From Bolinopsis microptera (Eukaryota; Ctenophora; Tentaculata; Lobata; Bolinopsidae), in the NCBI RefSeq assembly GCF_026151205.1, contig NC_087081.1, forward strand, positions 14,916,340-14,980,339: a stretch of 64,000 nt of DNA, read 5' to 3'. Below are positions 24,511-43,813 of this stretch, one piece after another (position 1 is the stretch's first letter; every line of letters begins with the position of its first letter). A program made the position numbers and the translations under genes. The notes beneath the pieces were generated by a model. It was not told where the DNA came from, did not search any database, and saw only the letters and a list, made by a program, of their open reading frames with translations.

Positions 24511-24629
24511 CGGACCTTTAGACTGTAGAATGCTCATAATCTCAAAACAGTATACACATACCAACACCAGAGAATAATTATTCACCACCATGAAACCCCA
24601 AATAATTTCCAGATTTCATTCAAACTTAC

Positions 24630-32287
<7,658 letters not shown>

Positions 32288-32639
32288 TCTCAGATCACTA
32301 AATATGGGAATGAGCAAGGACAAAAGAAAATCATGATTAATGTGTCATAATATATTCGTTAACTAGCTTGTTAGTCTAGTTAGATTAGAGAACAATAGGC
32401 GCACCAGAAAAAACAATATCACATAACATAATCTCGAATATATTATTGTTATAAAACAGCATAATGAAAGTTATATTGGTCAATTAAGTGTAGAGTATGT
32501 ACAATTTGTATATCAACTTAGATAAATAAACACCAGCGATTCAAGCTGAAACTTACTTGTCATTACATGAATTATTTGGCAAAGGTCAACTCCCTAGAAA
32601 CAAGGCACACTCACTTAAAGCATTGTATCATTCAAAAAA
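32288..32639. other. Upstream flank of the ISWI gene
   Basis: AT-rich. On the minus strand TTTAG occurs 15-20 bases before the ATG and could be a splice acceptor for an untranslated 5' exon. I cannot locate such an exon or a core promoter. Confidence 0.35.
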
Positions 32640-35040
32640 GCGCTGATTAACAGAAATGAATGAATGGATTCGTGACAGAGTTGAAGCACTAAACACCAAT
32701 GACTGCATCAATTCTGGAGAAACAATATAAACGATTTTCGGGGCCAAAACTGACAACTTCATCTGCAACCTCAAAGACTGTTGACTTGCTGGTCACATCT
32801 GAAAAAGATAAGGAAGAGCTGTTATTTAATTACTTCTTCACAGGAAAACTCCTTCAAAACCAACCAATGACCAAGAGCACGAAATGCATGTAAATAATGA
32901 GTTCAGTAAATTAAAGAATGTTGCAGCAAATCTGCAAGTAGTAGTAGTTTTTTTTAGTACAGTGAAGATGATCGCTGAACAACCATATTTCCTTAGACGA
33001 GTAAAATCGCTTTAGAAAGCAGAAACAAATGACAAAATTCTGTGATGCAGAAAAATATTCACCCCACCATTCCTCAAACACATAAAAACAATTGTCTTCA
33101 CGTCTTGCAGATCATATTTATCTGGTGTATGAGCACAGGAAAAATGGGCTGGGAAATCTTCCGATGTAAACATTCTTGAGGGAATGTAGAAAATCCAGTA
33201 ACATGTTACCTTGGTGGATTATAGACCGAGTTCCATATCACTACTTTGGAAAGATTTGTGAAAGAGTGCTAGATAAAAGATTGAGACTCTTCTGGACATT
33301 GAAGGAACTCTTGTTGAAGTCAGGAAGGTTTTTATTGGAGGGAGATCAACAACGCGATATCTTTTCAGAATGCTGGCTACCTTGTGGGAAGTTAAACGAC
33401 AGAAGCTGGCATGTATATAGTGCTTTTCCTTTGACTTCGATAGGCATTTGACCAGTGTTCATCTTCCATCACTATGTGTCAAACTATCAACTCTCGGTTA
33501 TTCAAGGAAATAGTCTTAACGTGCTGAAAAGTGTTCTGTTCAAACCGGACGATATGTCTAAAAGTGAACAACTATAAAGGAGAAAAAGAAAATGCACAAT
33601 ATTTGGAACCTACCTCGGGGGCTGTACTCTCACCTCTCCTCTTTATCCTATACATAGCAGGACATGACCGCACAACCACCCGGAAGAGGTTAAAAAGATA
33701 TCTAAGCTGCTAGCAAATTTGCTGATGGATGCGTACACTTATGATTTACTTTGAGAACATCTCCCGGATGCCATGCAAAAATGCAGAATGGTTATGTGGA
33801 CCACCTTAGTCAAGGGTGCATCAAGAACAAAGCTAGTAGTGATGATCTGTGATACAATTAAAACAGTAGGCAATAATCTTGAAACTGCAGCTATATTGAA
33901 GAACGAAACAAAATGCTGAATTATGTATTAATGGAAAAGCATCAACTACGTCAAAAGTTCGAAGGTTCTTGGGGTACTACGTAGATGAGAACCCTCAAGT
34001 TCAAGAAAATGCCGTCTCAAAAACTTAAAGAATGCAAATGAAAGTGGGGATTAATAACACTAAATAATAAACCGCAATCTATGGTCTAAACGTTTTACAG
34101 CCTCACTCTCCTCCTTAAGGACAATGGTCCTCAATAAACTGTTCTACGCTCGCAACTATTTGGCTTCACAAGTGTCTCAATCTATTTAAAGAGCTCTGGA
34201 ATAAAATATTCTAAAACTATCTGGATCAGACCTGAAAACCCCCAAAGGAATAAACCGAACTTGCTCTCCACCTACCACCACAGGATGGCAACCTCGAAGC
34301 TCTCTTGGTTAAATTCTGTGCAACAATACTCACACAAGGTGACAATCTTTCAGCTACCTCTACCATGTTGAGAATGAGAATACCTAAGTTTTCATTGTCC
34401 TAACAATGTCACGAAAAAGTACTTCTCTGGAAAGAAAAATAAGGGTAACACGGAACCAGAAATGATAGACCTAACGCCCCCATTTATATGTATATATGGA
34501 CATCCGATCAAGGATCTAGGCCTATTACACTCAGGCAGGACATAATGAGCTCGTCCACACGTTTCATAGGATATGGATTGACAGCATCGAACAAATCTGC
34601 AATGCAGAACTGTCAGTAAGAACAGGAGACCAAGATACTCGGGTGGATCACAAAGATCAAAACAGGGGCTGCTCCTAGACAAAAACAACTTTTTTTATTC
34701 GGGCACAAAACACGAGTAAAATCGGGACAGCCGAATAAGGGACTACATTCACGGCAGTCAACACTCTTTGCGAACATCCAAAAGCTCATGGGTGGTGGCA
34801 GTGGTGTGCCTTGTCGTTTCTGTAACAGCTTCATTGATTCCCCCGTACACCAGGCTCCTATGGTGTCTGGAGGTGCAAGACACCAGTTACCTGCAACCTG
34901 AAAAAGAAGCGCTGGGTGGGCAGACTCACATTCCTATCTGGATGAAGTGTTCAACAAAAGCCAGCACACAAAAAGCATTCTTTAGGGAGAGTCGAATTTC
35001 TTTGGGGACAAAATGTGCTCTCAGGGATTTTTCCGACTGA
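32640..35040 (+). pseudogene. Degraded non-LTR retrotransposon (LINE) reverse transcriptase
   Basis: No long frame survives, but ordered reverse-transcriptase landmarks appear on the plus strand in shifting frames. These are KRFSGPKLTTSSATSK and LLVTSEKDKEELLFNYF (32730-32860), a finger-domain remnant ERVLDKRLRLF (33255-33290), the motif-B-like GAVLSPLLFILYI (33617-33655), a thumb-like FLGYYVDENP (33966-33995), and a C-terminal region with a possible zinc knuckle CRFCNSFIDS (about 34815-34845). Multiple stops and frameshifts show long decay. The clade is not resolved; I would guess a Jockey- or CR1-like element. No poly(A) tail or target duplication was found. Confidence 0.6.
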
Positions 35041-37509
35041 AGAATCATGAAATTAAGGACTCTGCAAAACATCTCAGAGAAAATAAATTACCACCATAAA
35101 GAACCAAAGAGGGAGTATCCGGGACCCCGAAATCCACCACTTTTCTGTACTATCAGAGGTTACCAATGTGGCAGGAAACAGGGGCTCGATGCTGCCGCCT
35201 GAGCTAAAGCAGTAGAGGGGGGATGGCGGCTTCTCTAGGATCCTAACACGTCCTGTAAGCAGACCACACACTATGTCCCAACGCACTGGTGTTGGGAGTC
35301 CGCCCCCGGTGCCTGTCCGGGTCAATAAAGCAGTCAAGCAATCATGGTAAGTTATTTTTTTTGTTGAGCATTCTCAACCAACCAAATGTGGGAACTCCCA
35401 CGAAAGACCAAAACAGATCTAAAGAGACACTTAACAACATTGGAAAAATTGACTTCAATTTGTTTATTATATAATTTATAAAGCGTATAGTAGTGCCCAC
35501 GTTAAGGGGCCTGTCCTGTTAAGCATTTTATTAAATTATTAGCTATTTTAGATTTAATAATAATATTTGGCAATTGGTGTGTGGCACGGAGGCAGGGGTC
35601 TGGGGCGGAGCCCCTGGTCGGGGGTCCAGGGAACAAAGCTCCCGTAAATGTTTTGGCTTTGTGAGTTAAATTATGAATTTTTATTTTAGCAATTAGAAAT
35701 CATCGGTACTGTATAGAAGCACTTTTAGGTAGTAGATACCTGTGGAATTATTGGACACCGTTGATTAAGCATCTTTATGGTTATTGGTTAGAGTGTATCT
35801 GGTGGTGGGAACATCTCCCTGTGCAGTATTATAACCATTAAGGCCACAATCTTTCGCCAGCTCTCTAATATCCACCATGAAGCTGCATTTTATATCCTTG
35901 AACTACACAATATAAACTATGACAGTCCACATAGACCATGCTGTAGCTTAGGTTCCCTATACATTGAACCCTATTCCTGTTACTCTATGAAAAGGAAAAC
36001 GCATTAATAAACTTCCAAGGAATGATAATGGACATTAATAGAAACTATATTTTTACATTAATATGGAGTTTTTGTTGTTCAGTCATTGCCCCGCCTAACT
36101 GTACCCAGAATGGAGACCAAAGTTTAGGAAATTAACCCCAGGAAACCTGGTACTACCATGATTATGTCAATCCCCAAAGACTCCTGGTTAAATAAAAAAA
36201 TTGATTAGTGACTTTGTAGAAAAAATGACAGAAAAATGACCTAGCCTCACATTGACAGTGTTATGCCTCACAAAATGACGGTTTTATTTTATGATACAAA
36301 GATGGCATATTGGATACCCCTTGTCTAATTATTGGTATTCTTGGTAATTATTGGTATTCTAAAACCCAGGCCCAGTAAGCTTATGATGAGCCTAATGTGT
36401 TTGTTTTATCATCAATTTTGATCAAAATGCCTCACAAAATGACACCTAAATGCCTTACCAAAATGACAATGTTTAGATTAATTAACTTTCATCATCTAAA
36501 ATGGATCAGAAACAGTCAATACAAGAAGAGTTAAACAAAAGGGGGGGGGGGAATTTTGGGCCCCAGCCCGTTGTTCGTTTTGGGGCCGGCTAGGATTTCC
36601 ATTTCACATTTACTATAAATTTAAGGATAAGCTCCAATCAGCTCACTTCAATCTTCATGATAGTAATATTGATAAATTTGCATCAAAAATACGGGGGAAA
36701 AATCAGTTCAATTGCCGTTAGAACTTAACTTGTATCTGTATTTCAGAAATTATCAGCAAAGGTAAACTATACTCGTGTTACACATCAATACACTACGCGT
36801 GCACGTACATGCATCATCATACATTAAAACACAGTCGCGCCGCGCATTTATACTTATAGATTCACAAGCTATCTATAATCTCCTCTCCGCAAGCATCCTC
36901 GCGCGCGCAACTTTATTCGTTGCATGGTAACGAACGAAGCAAGGAACACGACACATCCTTCGACCCCACTCGCCCAACTCCTCCCACAACAACTCCAGTT
37001 TTTCTGCAAAAAACCCCCTCCCCATTTCGTACACCTCTTCACTTTAGCCTCCTTCCTTCCCCCCCCCCAACCCCCCAAGGCCCCCCCCCCCCCCCCCCGT
37101 GAAAAGTGAAAACAATATCATAATCTGACTTTAATAATCAGGATTACAAATCGCCCCCCCCCCGTCTACCCACCCACTGCCTTCCCACTTTTTATCTACT
37201 CTACAGCATGTTTTATTCTCTCTGCATCCTGCCCTAGCATTGCCTTCACATGAAAAAACCCCCACACACGGCAAACCCCCCCCCCCCACCCCCCCTCCAA
37301 GGACCCCCGTGCGCCCCCGAGTTGGACCCCCCCTCGTCGCACCCGGTCCCTCAATCACTACTGGGAACACCCTATTTTCTTTACGTAGCCCCCTATCACC
37401 AGTTAACTAAATTGCCGCCCAATTTTAAGAAAATCGTGTTGAAAAAGGCCTTTGGGTGTGAAATTGATTCTGAATCGGTAAATTTTGAACGCTGGATTCA
37501 AATCTAATC
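35041..37509. other. Intergenic, no gene seen
   Basis: Contains a GC-rich patch GGGGCGGAGCCCCTGG (35599-35614), two copies of GCCTCACAAAATGAC-type words (36264-36280 and 36428-36445), a G run at 36541-36551, and C-rich tracts at 37060-37098, 37155-37161 and 37277-37296. Proline- or arginine-rich frames here follow from base composition and are not supported as genes. Confidence 0.5.
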
Positions 37510-37712
37510 GGCCCCTACTTGACGTAGGGTATAAAAATGCTCCACGGAGAGTTATGGTCAAAAAACTTGCAACGTTGTATGAAACCGCGCGCACGAATAG
37601 TGCGCGGCTCCCCCTGAGCTGTATCGTCAGGACGATACATAGTGAAACGACCGTGGGGTTGCAACGTGATACAACAAAAAACCGTTTTGGTCACGTGACT
37701 ACTAGTAAAACA
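37510..37712 (-). repeat. Dispersed repeat, reverse-complement copy of 1360-1445
   Basis: Reading the minus strand from 37712 gives CATGTTTTACTAG, GTCACGTGACCAAAACGG, ATAACTCTCC, GCATTTTTA and TACCCTACGTCAAG in the same order as 1360-1440. An insertion of roughly 120 bases rich in CGCGCG lies in the middle. This is an unclassified repeat family. Confidence 0.65.
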
Positions 37713-37915
37713 TGGATTGATTGTTTTGGTTGCTCTAACAGAGCCCTCTCGCTTGCCAGGTGCGCGCAGCGCACGCCGCTAATCAATTGTGGAAACAAGC
37801 GCTTCACGCGTAGCGTATTACACATGCTTTTGTGAATGATTTGGCTCGGTTGGATTAGCAATTAGGGTTGTGGGTAGAGGGTTATGGTTAGCTTCGGAGT
37901 TATGGTTTTGGTTAA

Positions 37916-37998
37916 GGGCCGCGCTCAGCCTGTCATTCCGCCTAATCTCTATTCTCTATTTATGTTTATGAACATGATAGCCTGAGGTCCCCAGGTAA
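37916..37998 (+). repeat. Short dispersed repeat, copy 1 of 3
   Basis: About 83 bases from GGGCCGCGCTCAGCCTGTCA to CCTGAGGTCCCCAGGTAA. Sister copies lie at 38373-38454 and 49834-49919, all in the same orientation. Copies 1 and 3 are almost identical; copy 2 is more diverged. The spaced GCGCTCAGCCTG start and CCAGGTAA end are shared by all three. Confidence 0.8.
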
Positions 37999-38372
37999 TG
38001 TTTATGTAAAACCGTTTTGTACGGCTGCAGGCTTCAAAATCATAAAAATCAAAGTCACGTAAAATTTTTGGGCGAGCGAATTTGACGGATGTTACTCGTT
38101 TAAATTTCTTTGAAGTTATAGCGCGCGCCGCTTTCTTCTCGAAATGGCCGATGGCATGGTGCTACGAAGTTGCGCGCGCCCGTGACCGGGCCAGACCATT
38201 AAACAATGGTCATAGCGAATTAGTCAAGCCCTCATTGAGTTAACAGTTAATGGAACGATGTCAATTCACGGCAGTCGGCGCCGGCACAGTAGCGCATCTC
38301 GCTGTGTGTAGCCTCATGGACGTGCGCGGCGCGGCACAGTACGCATCGCGCTACAATCTAACAACTAGTTCT

Positions 38373-38454
38373 GGGCCGCGCTCAGCCTGTCAGGTCGCCA
38401 AACTTTATCGCATAATGTATATGAACATTAATAGCCTGGGGTCCCCCAGGTAAC
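38373..38454 (+). repeat. Short dispersed repeat, copy 2 of 3
   Basis: Same ends as the 37916 copy (GGGCCGCGCTCAGCCTGTCA, CCCCCAGGTAA) with a diverged middle. Confidence 0.75.
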
Positions 38455-39384
38455 AACTACGAGTACGTTGTGATCTTAAATTTTCCTTCTGGGGAGGTAA
38501 CGTTACTTTTACTTGTATCACGTGGTGACCCCAGCTGTCGGCTTCACTATAGCATATATAGAGTTTCTACGATAACAGGGTGAGCTGCGCATCTGTGCGC
38601 GGCCGGGTATAACAACGTATGAAAAACTTTTACAAACGAACATGGTGTGCACTTGTATTACACGAAAGTCTCTAAACTCTTTTACTTTCAAAGTTATGGC
38701 CCCATCCAATAATGGTTTCGGGGTGTGCAGCTGACTGACGCCGGTACAGTAGGGTATTTTGGCTGTTGATCAAACTTAAGACTTTTAAGAATTAAAGCAG
38801 CCATATTGATCCTCCAAACCTACAACTTTCAAGACTTTCAAGAGCTAGAATTAGCTGTATTTTGCCGTTTTAAACTACACTAGAACACACCCACCTCCCT
38901 TGAGAGAGAGCCAGTTCTCTACCTCATGTTTGGGCCGCAATTCAAAAGACCATTTGCCAGAGTGGAAGGCCGACACGCTAGTAGTACCCCTGTCGCTCTA
39001 CTTAGTAAGAGCGACACTTGTCTTGCGAACCTATAGGACAGCAATGCAGGGCATTATGATCCTATTACGAAATATTTATATATATAGATATCCTTGTGTT
39101 TGGCATGTAGTAGCCCTGATTGGGTACTTCGTCACCAGTTATGATATAGATTTCAAATCCCCTACAATGTACAAATAGTTGCGAGTTGTTCCTGGGAGTT
39201 ATTGCTAGGTAATAAACCTCAAAACCTAAGGCCTCATCATCCTTCACGTCTTTTACTCACAACAGACGTGTGAAATGGTTGAAATTATTTTATGTATTTT
39301 AGCCGAGATCATTCTCCTCAAAACTATAATGACCGTAGAACGCTTCCTCGTTACAGTTTTGGTAACTCAGCCAATCCCTAGTTC
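38455..39384. other. Intergenic, no gene seen
   Basis: Contains a small hairpin GTCGCTCT/AGAGCGAC (about 38990-39013). The word GCTAGGTAATAAACC at about 39207 recurs at about 39938, marking another degraded dispersed repeat. Confidence 0.45.
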
Positions 39385-39718
39385 TTCCCTACAGCCATAG
39401 AATGGAAATCCTCAATTTGACAACGCTGGCAGAGCGGCGAATGTGGGGATCTCATAGAAGCTTATAAAGTAACAAGTGGTTTAACTGATTATGGCTGGGG
39501 ATGTTTAGAACTGCAGATCCGGTCTTAATCTTGTTGCAAGCAATAGATGCAGTAGAAGTTTAATTAAGTTTAACTAAAGTAAAGAATATCCAGAAGTCTT
39601 TTCTCCCGGAGCGAGTTATTCCATATTGGAGTACACTCCCTCCGGACGTCAAGAAATCGGTAACAGTTTTAGGATTTAAAATTAGATTTGAAGGATTTAA
39701 AAAGAGTATGATTTCTTA
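39385..39718 (+). pseudogene. C-terminal remnant of a LINE reverse-transcriptase ORF
   Basis: In shifting plus frames: MWGDLIEAYKVTSGLTDYG, then KSFLPERVIPYWSTLPPDVK and VLGFKIRFEGFKK. This is the order seen at the end of CR1/L2/Jockey-type ORF2 proteins (RRxRGDLIExYKI, then FFSxRVxxxWNxLPxxVV, then FKxxLD). There are several stops. The upstream polymerase domain is missing, so it is an isolated 3' fragment, as expected from 5' truncation. Confidence 0.65.
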
Positions 39719-40030
39719 AAGTTATAAAACAATTGATTGCTTTTTTTTGGAATGTTTCTAATGAAGTTTTTATAAGACATGAGGGAGCCAGTGATGTCTG
39801 TAATAATAACAGTGTGATGATGTGATGTCATAAATTTTACTTTTCGTTCTTTTCTACTTATTTTGACCCCAAGAACTTATAACTTTCAAAAGTCAGCCCC
39901 TTACCAACTTTATGGTTTATCGACTTAGTTCAGCCTTTGCTAGGTAATAAACCCCAAAATCTAATGCATCGTCACCATCATTTTACCACTCATAGGGTGA
40001 ATCCACTTCATTGTTTAATTTGTAGGGGAA

Positions 40031-40459
40031 GTTGGTCGTTTAGCTCGGACAGTATATGCATCGTCTATGCAACGTCCGTGCAACAAACAAAAGAAACCGT
40101 CTATGCGACGTCTATGCACGTCCCTGCACAATGTACACTCTATGCACACTCCCTGCAAGGGCCGGTTAGTAGGCGGTTGTTATGTGATACGTTGTGGGGC
40201 TGTTATTACAAAAAAGGGGCTACTGCCGGCTAGTTGCCGGCTAGTAGCCGGTGTTCATAAGGTACTGTGCAGGGACGTTGCATAGACGTTGCATTGACGT
40301 TGCATAGACGTTGCATGACTGACGTGCAGGGAAGTGTGCATAGAGTGTTCATTGTGCAGGGGACGTTGCATGTGGACGGTGCATAGACGGTTTTTTTGTT
40401 GTTGCTGGACGTTGCATAGGACGTTTGCATAGACTGTCCGGGGCTAAACGACCAAGGTT
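40031..40459. mobile_element. 430-bp foldback element built of CATAGACGTTGCA words
   Basis: The left arm (about 40031-40155) and right arm (about 40262-40459) are imperfect reverse complements. GTTGGTCGTTTAGC on the left matches GCTAAACGACCAAGG on the right, followed by GGACAGT, TCTATGCA, CAACGTCC, AAACCGTCTATGC, CCCTGCACAATG and CACTCTATGCACAC in matching order. The right arm has extra tandem GACGTTGCAT units. The centre (40156-40261) holds GCCGGCTAGTTGCCGGCTAG. No coding capacity. Confidence 0.75.
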
Positions 40460-40545
40460 GCCATTTTGTTTGACGATGCTTATATAACTATTTCAATCCT
40501 TGCCATTTGACGTTAGTGTCACCTTTATTTAAGTCTTTTATTTTA

Positions 40546-40925
40546 TCGGCCAGGTAGCGAGTTGGTTAGAACGCCAGCTTTGCAATCCGTGAGGTTGCGG
40601 GTTCAAAATCGCCCACTGTTGAACTGGGTCGTGGGGTGAGCGTCGTTGACGTCAGCTAAGTGATCCTGTGTGGTTCTATGCCAGCCCGGTCTATCAGCCG
40701 AATACTCGAGAAATCGGGTGTGAGGGTTAAATGAGGAGCTGCACATTGCAGCCAAAGTTTCGGCGAAGAATGTATGGTACCCACACTACCTTAACCGTCA
40801 CGGGCTAAAAACAAAAATCCTTCGCTTCCTGTAATGGTGGTTGCACTTGTGTGACAATGTGGCTGTTGGATACTCGAAGTAAAATAAGTGTCTTGCATAA
40901 AAATAAAAATTAATTTTTACAAAAA
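40546..40925 (+). mobile_element. tRNA-derived SINE
   Basis: The first 70 bases imitate a tRNA: an A-box-like TAGCGAGTTGG at 40555-40565, an anticodon-loop-like CTTTGCAAT with a TGC (alanine-type) triplet near 40579-40587, and a B-box-like GGTTCAAAATC at 40600-40610 with one extra A. About 300 bases of unrelated body follow, ending in an A-rich tail (CATAAAAATAAAAATT near 40900). The disrupted T-arm and the body argue against a functional tRNA gene. RNA polymerase III transcription from the internal boxes would be expected for the family. Confidence 0.7.
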
Positions 40926-41416
40926 GTCAACTTTAAATTACGACCATTTCATAAGCCATAATGAGCGACGAGCAATATTGTGCACCTCCTAAGCGTACGG
41001 ACGGCTTTACCATAGTGCATTATGACTATACGTCCTGGTAGGACATTGCCCCAGCTAGTTGCAGAGCTTGAGATAGGCCATTATCAATATATGCTAAACC
41101 AGGCAAATATTTGGTTTATTGGGCGGTCCTGGCATGAGGACTGGAGCCATAATATAATATTCTGATCCGCCGCATGCATGTGCTTGTATCGGTTGCCCTT
41201 TTCCCGTCTTGGTGCTGACTACATCATGATCCAATCTGATAATCTCCCTCATGTCATCGACTCAGTCAACTTCACATCAGGTTATATACACTTTTCTTTT
41301 ATTTATATCAACGTAATTAGCCCTTAGATGATGCTTCGCTGTCGGATATGTACTAGATATCCCAATCCAATGATCTTCACGTTACACTTAGTATTTCGCT
41401 TACTTATAGCCCAGGC
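40926..41416. other. Intergenic, no gene seen
   Basis: No coding exon or repeat recognised. Confidence 0.4.
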
Positions 41417-41680
41417 TTAAAACGCGCGCCTTACAGGAGACTGTAAATTTTCTTGTCTGATGTCATTGAGACCACATAAAATCACGGTGTGCTGGTGGCC
41501 ACAAGAAATGTAAGGGTCAATTTGCTCGATGGTGGGTGCAAAATATTGTTTTCCTGATAGAAACTTCCCAAATGACTTTTTGGGGTCGAGTCCAAATTTA
41601 AGGCCAACAGTGTTCGAGTCTCCAATGATGCAGGTAGAAGCACGATCCAGAGGACTGACTGACCAGGCAAATGTAATCAA
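41417..41680 (-). pseudogene. SGNH-hydrolase-like fragment, probably from a retroelement
   Basis: The minus frame of 87 codons contains IIGDSNTVGLKFG and, 40 residues later, VILCGLNDIRQ. These resemble block I (GDS) and block III (GxND) of SGNH/GDSL hydrolases. The catalytic Asp-His block is not seen and the fragment is too short for a whole domain. Such esterase-like domains occur in ORF1 of some LINEs and in cnidarian and other invertebrate mobile elements. Given the repeat-rich neighbourhood I infer a retroelement relic rather than a host enzyme. Confidence 0.5.
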
Positions 41681-41930
41681 CCCTTTAGCTTATAGGATTG
41701 TTCCCGATCAGCAAATACGCGAGCTGTTGTGTTCAACATTGTCTCATCTGTACTTGATCTATTTCAAGTGGTATAGCACAATAATAAGGCAACGATAATT
41801 ATCGTCAACGTTGGCGTTGCCATGGTCAGCTGGTTAAGCTAACGATAATGTGTGCTAACTGAGGTCTAACCAGATTTTGGTCTGTCTTGGAAGTGGTCTG
41901 AGCTGTGATTGCTTTCTGTTTTGTACAGAT

Positions 41931-42010
41931 ACGGACCTTATTTGGACGGACATTACTTGATCGCTGGAGGCCCTAGCGTTCATCTTAATGTCCGTTCAAA
42001 TAAAGTCCGT
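41931..42010. other. Hairpin with 25-bp near-perfect arms
   Basis: ACGGACCTTATTTGGACGGA (from 41931) is matched in reverse complement by 41986-42010, with two mismatches over 25 bases and a 30-base loop. The GGACGGACATTA/TAATGTCCG core repeats the CGGAC word. It could be the end of a small foldback; unexplained otherwise. Confidence 0.65.
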
Positions 42011-42369
42011 TGTCAATTAATGTATGTGACCTCACAAGTTAAGTCCGTTGAAATTTTGTCAAAAATTTTTCCTTTCGAACTTTGTACCCAGAATATGACA
42101 ACTATGAGTACTTTATTGTGCCGGATAGTAGACTACTCTAGTATGTTAGTGTCATCCCTTGAGCTATAGTAGGACCCGCGCTACAGAAATATATCTCTTA
42201 GTATATGATGTTTTCAAGGGTACTTGGCGGAAAAATGAACGAAATCATGGACTCACTCAACAACTTTTGTTCTGAGTGTCCCTCGCCAACATGAAAACAT
42301 GTTCAGCTCTAGATATTACGGTAAATCGTGTTGCAGGACATTGTCCGACGTTTTTTAGTTCATATTACT

Positions 42370-43000
42370 TGAGGGGAGGTAATGAAACAGTGCTAGGAAA
42401 GCTCCACGTGATGTTAAGATGACATTGATTAGGTAGCCCATTCCTAGAAATCCAGGTGTCTAACAATGTTTGTGTGCTATCACTGCACTTGTTATTGTTT
42501 TCAGTGGAACAGCTTCTGCCCAACCGGTGAACTTGTCAATGATGACTAATATCATAGTGTACTTTTCTTTATTATCTGGCAACGGACCCAGAAGATCGAA
42601 CGATATGATATCATTGGGGTGGGTTCCATAAAATGGTGATAAAGGCGCTTTCGGTTTCCTTTTCTGGCTTTTTAAAGTGCAAGAGTCGTTCTCTGATTCT
42701 TCCTAAAGTTTTGTAAATTCTGAGATGCCCCGAAGCGGGAAGATCGTGACAGAATTGTATGACTGTTTCGTGATAATATTTTTGGGCCTTTTCCCTCTCC
42801 TACCCATTTTCTCACAACTGACAGCACAGGGTCATTTTTCTGCGCTTCCAACAAGACAGTTTTTTCAATAATTTTTAAGCTTGATGACTGCTCTTTCGGC
42901 GTGTTATTTTGAATGTCACTTTCGCTCGGACTGTCTCCGGGAAGTGAATTTTGGACGCTCCTCACCTTCTGCTGTGTTTTCATAATGCAATACTGAGTTT
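42370..43000 (-). pseudogene. Ty3/Gypsy LTR-retrotransposon pol fragment (zinc-binding and integrase core)
   Basis: On the minus strand, in two or three frames: LLEAQKNDPVLSVVRKWVG (linker after RNase H); then a histidine-containing stretch FCHDLPASGHLRIYKTLGRI, which matches the start of the H2C2 zinc-binding domain (HxxxxxGHLGxxKT). This is followed by NDIISFDLLGPLPDNKEK and MILVIIDKFTGWAEAVPL, the first integrase catalytic Asp region (WExxxxDLxGPLP, DxFTKWxEAxP), then LLDTWISRNGLPN. The CxxC half of the zinc domain has been lost at a frameshift near 42670. No LTRs or protease/RT are present, so it is a short dead relic. Confidence 0.8.
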
Positions 43001-43214
43001 ATTGCATTACTCTGCAGTACTGGTTCAACTGTGATGTTATTTGCAGTGGTTATATTCTAAGTAGATATGGCAGGTTTCTCTTCTATTGGAGCGTTTTCAA
43101 ACTTCACCTTTTTATCGTAGTTTTCAAATTCTTCATCATTTTTGTTAAGTCTCTTTGAGAGGGACAGGACAAGAGATACACTTTATTGGTGAAACATGAA
43201 AGGCTAAAATAGTA
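43001..43214. other. Short spacer between retroelement fragments
   Basis: Nothing recognised. Confidence 0.4.
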
Positions 43215-43552
43215 GCATTTGGTTAGTAACATAAATCAACAATATAACAGTCCTCTTCCGCAGGCATTAGGTTGGTCAGACCCAGGCACCTTGGTATTCT
43301 ACAGTATAAAGGAAGGGAAAGCATGGGGTGACGACAACATAGCCCCAGAAGTCTTAAAACGATGCGACCTTGATCAAATTGTCTTAGACTTATGTAACAA
43401 TGCTCTATTGAAAGGTGAGAAACCAGACAAATGGTCAACTGCCAACATTATACCAATTCCAAGGAAGGGCGACCTTAGCGAACCCATGAACTAATACTAT
43501 CGGGGAATAAGCTTTTCATCCCTAGTTGCCAATCAGTTAAGGGGTAGCCTGA
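43215..43552 (+). pseudogene. LINE reverse-transcriptase fragment
   Basis: The plus frame reads EGKAWGDDNIAPEVLKRCD, then LCNNALLKGEKPDKWSTANI and IPIPRKGDLSEPMN, a stop, then YYRGISFSSLVANQL. This is the N-terminal part of a non-LTR reverse transcriptase (KAxGxDxIPPE, WxxxxIxPIPKxGD, NYRGISL). The catalytic motifs are absent beyond 43552, where the sequence changes, and an in-frame TAA at about 43492 shows it is dead. It is distinct from the LINEs at 45257 and 50215. Confidence 0.85.
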
Positions 43553-43813
43553 TTTATAGATAGGAGTGATAATACTGGTATGCCATGGAAGTCAAATATG
43601 AGGAGTAGGATTGGTAGACATCAATGTAATACTGAATGGAGTTGGGTTAGAAAAATATAAGAGATACGATGGTTTAACTTGTAGAAGCTTTCAATAAACA
43701 TGTGTTAATCGTCGTCAGCTGAATGTGTTGGGGTGGACAATGCTTATATGTGATGGAGTGGTGTCAAGGATGGAGGGTTGGGGTGGGGGTATGTACAATG
43801 TCAATAAAAATTT

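Noticed and set aside
34392-35337. Minus-strand frames of 73-98 codons near 34.4-35.3 kb
   Set aside because: No domain recognised. They lie in and beside a plus-strand LINE relic whose landmarks run in the opposite direction.
36869-37507. Proline-rich and glycine/arginine-rich frames near 37 kb
   Set aside because: Explained by C-rich tracts; frames overlap on both strands with no splice or domain support.
40549-40622. Functional tRNA-Ala gene
   Set aside because: The T-arm has an extra base, the acceptor stem does not close and the sequence continues into a SINE body with A-rich tail.
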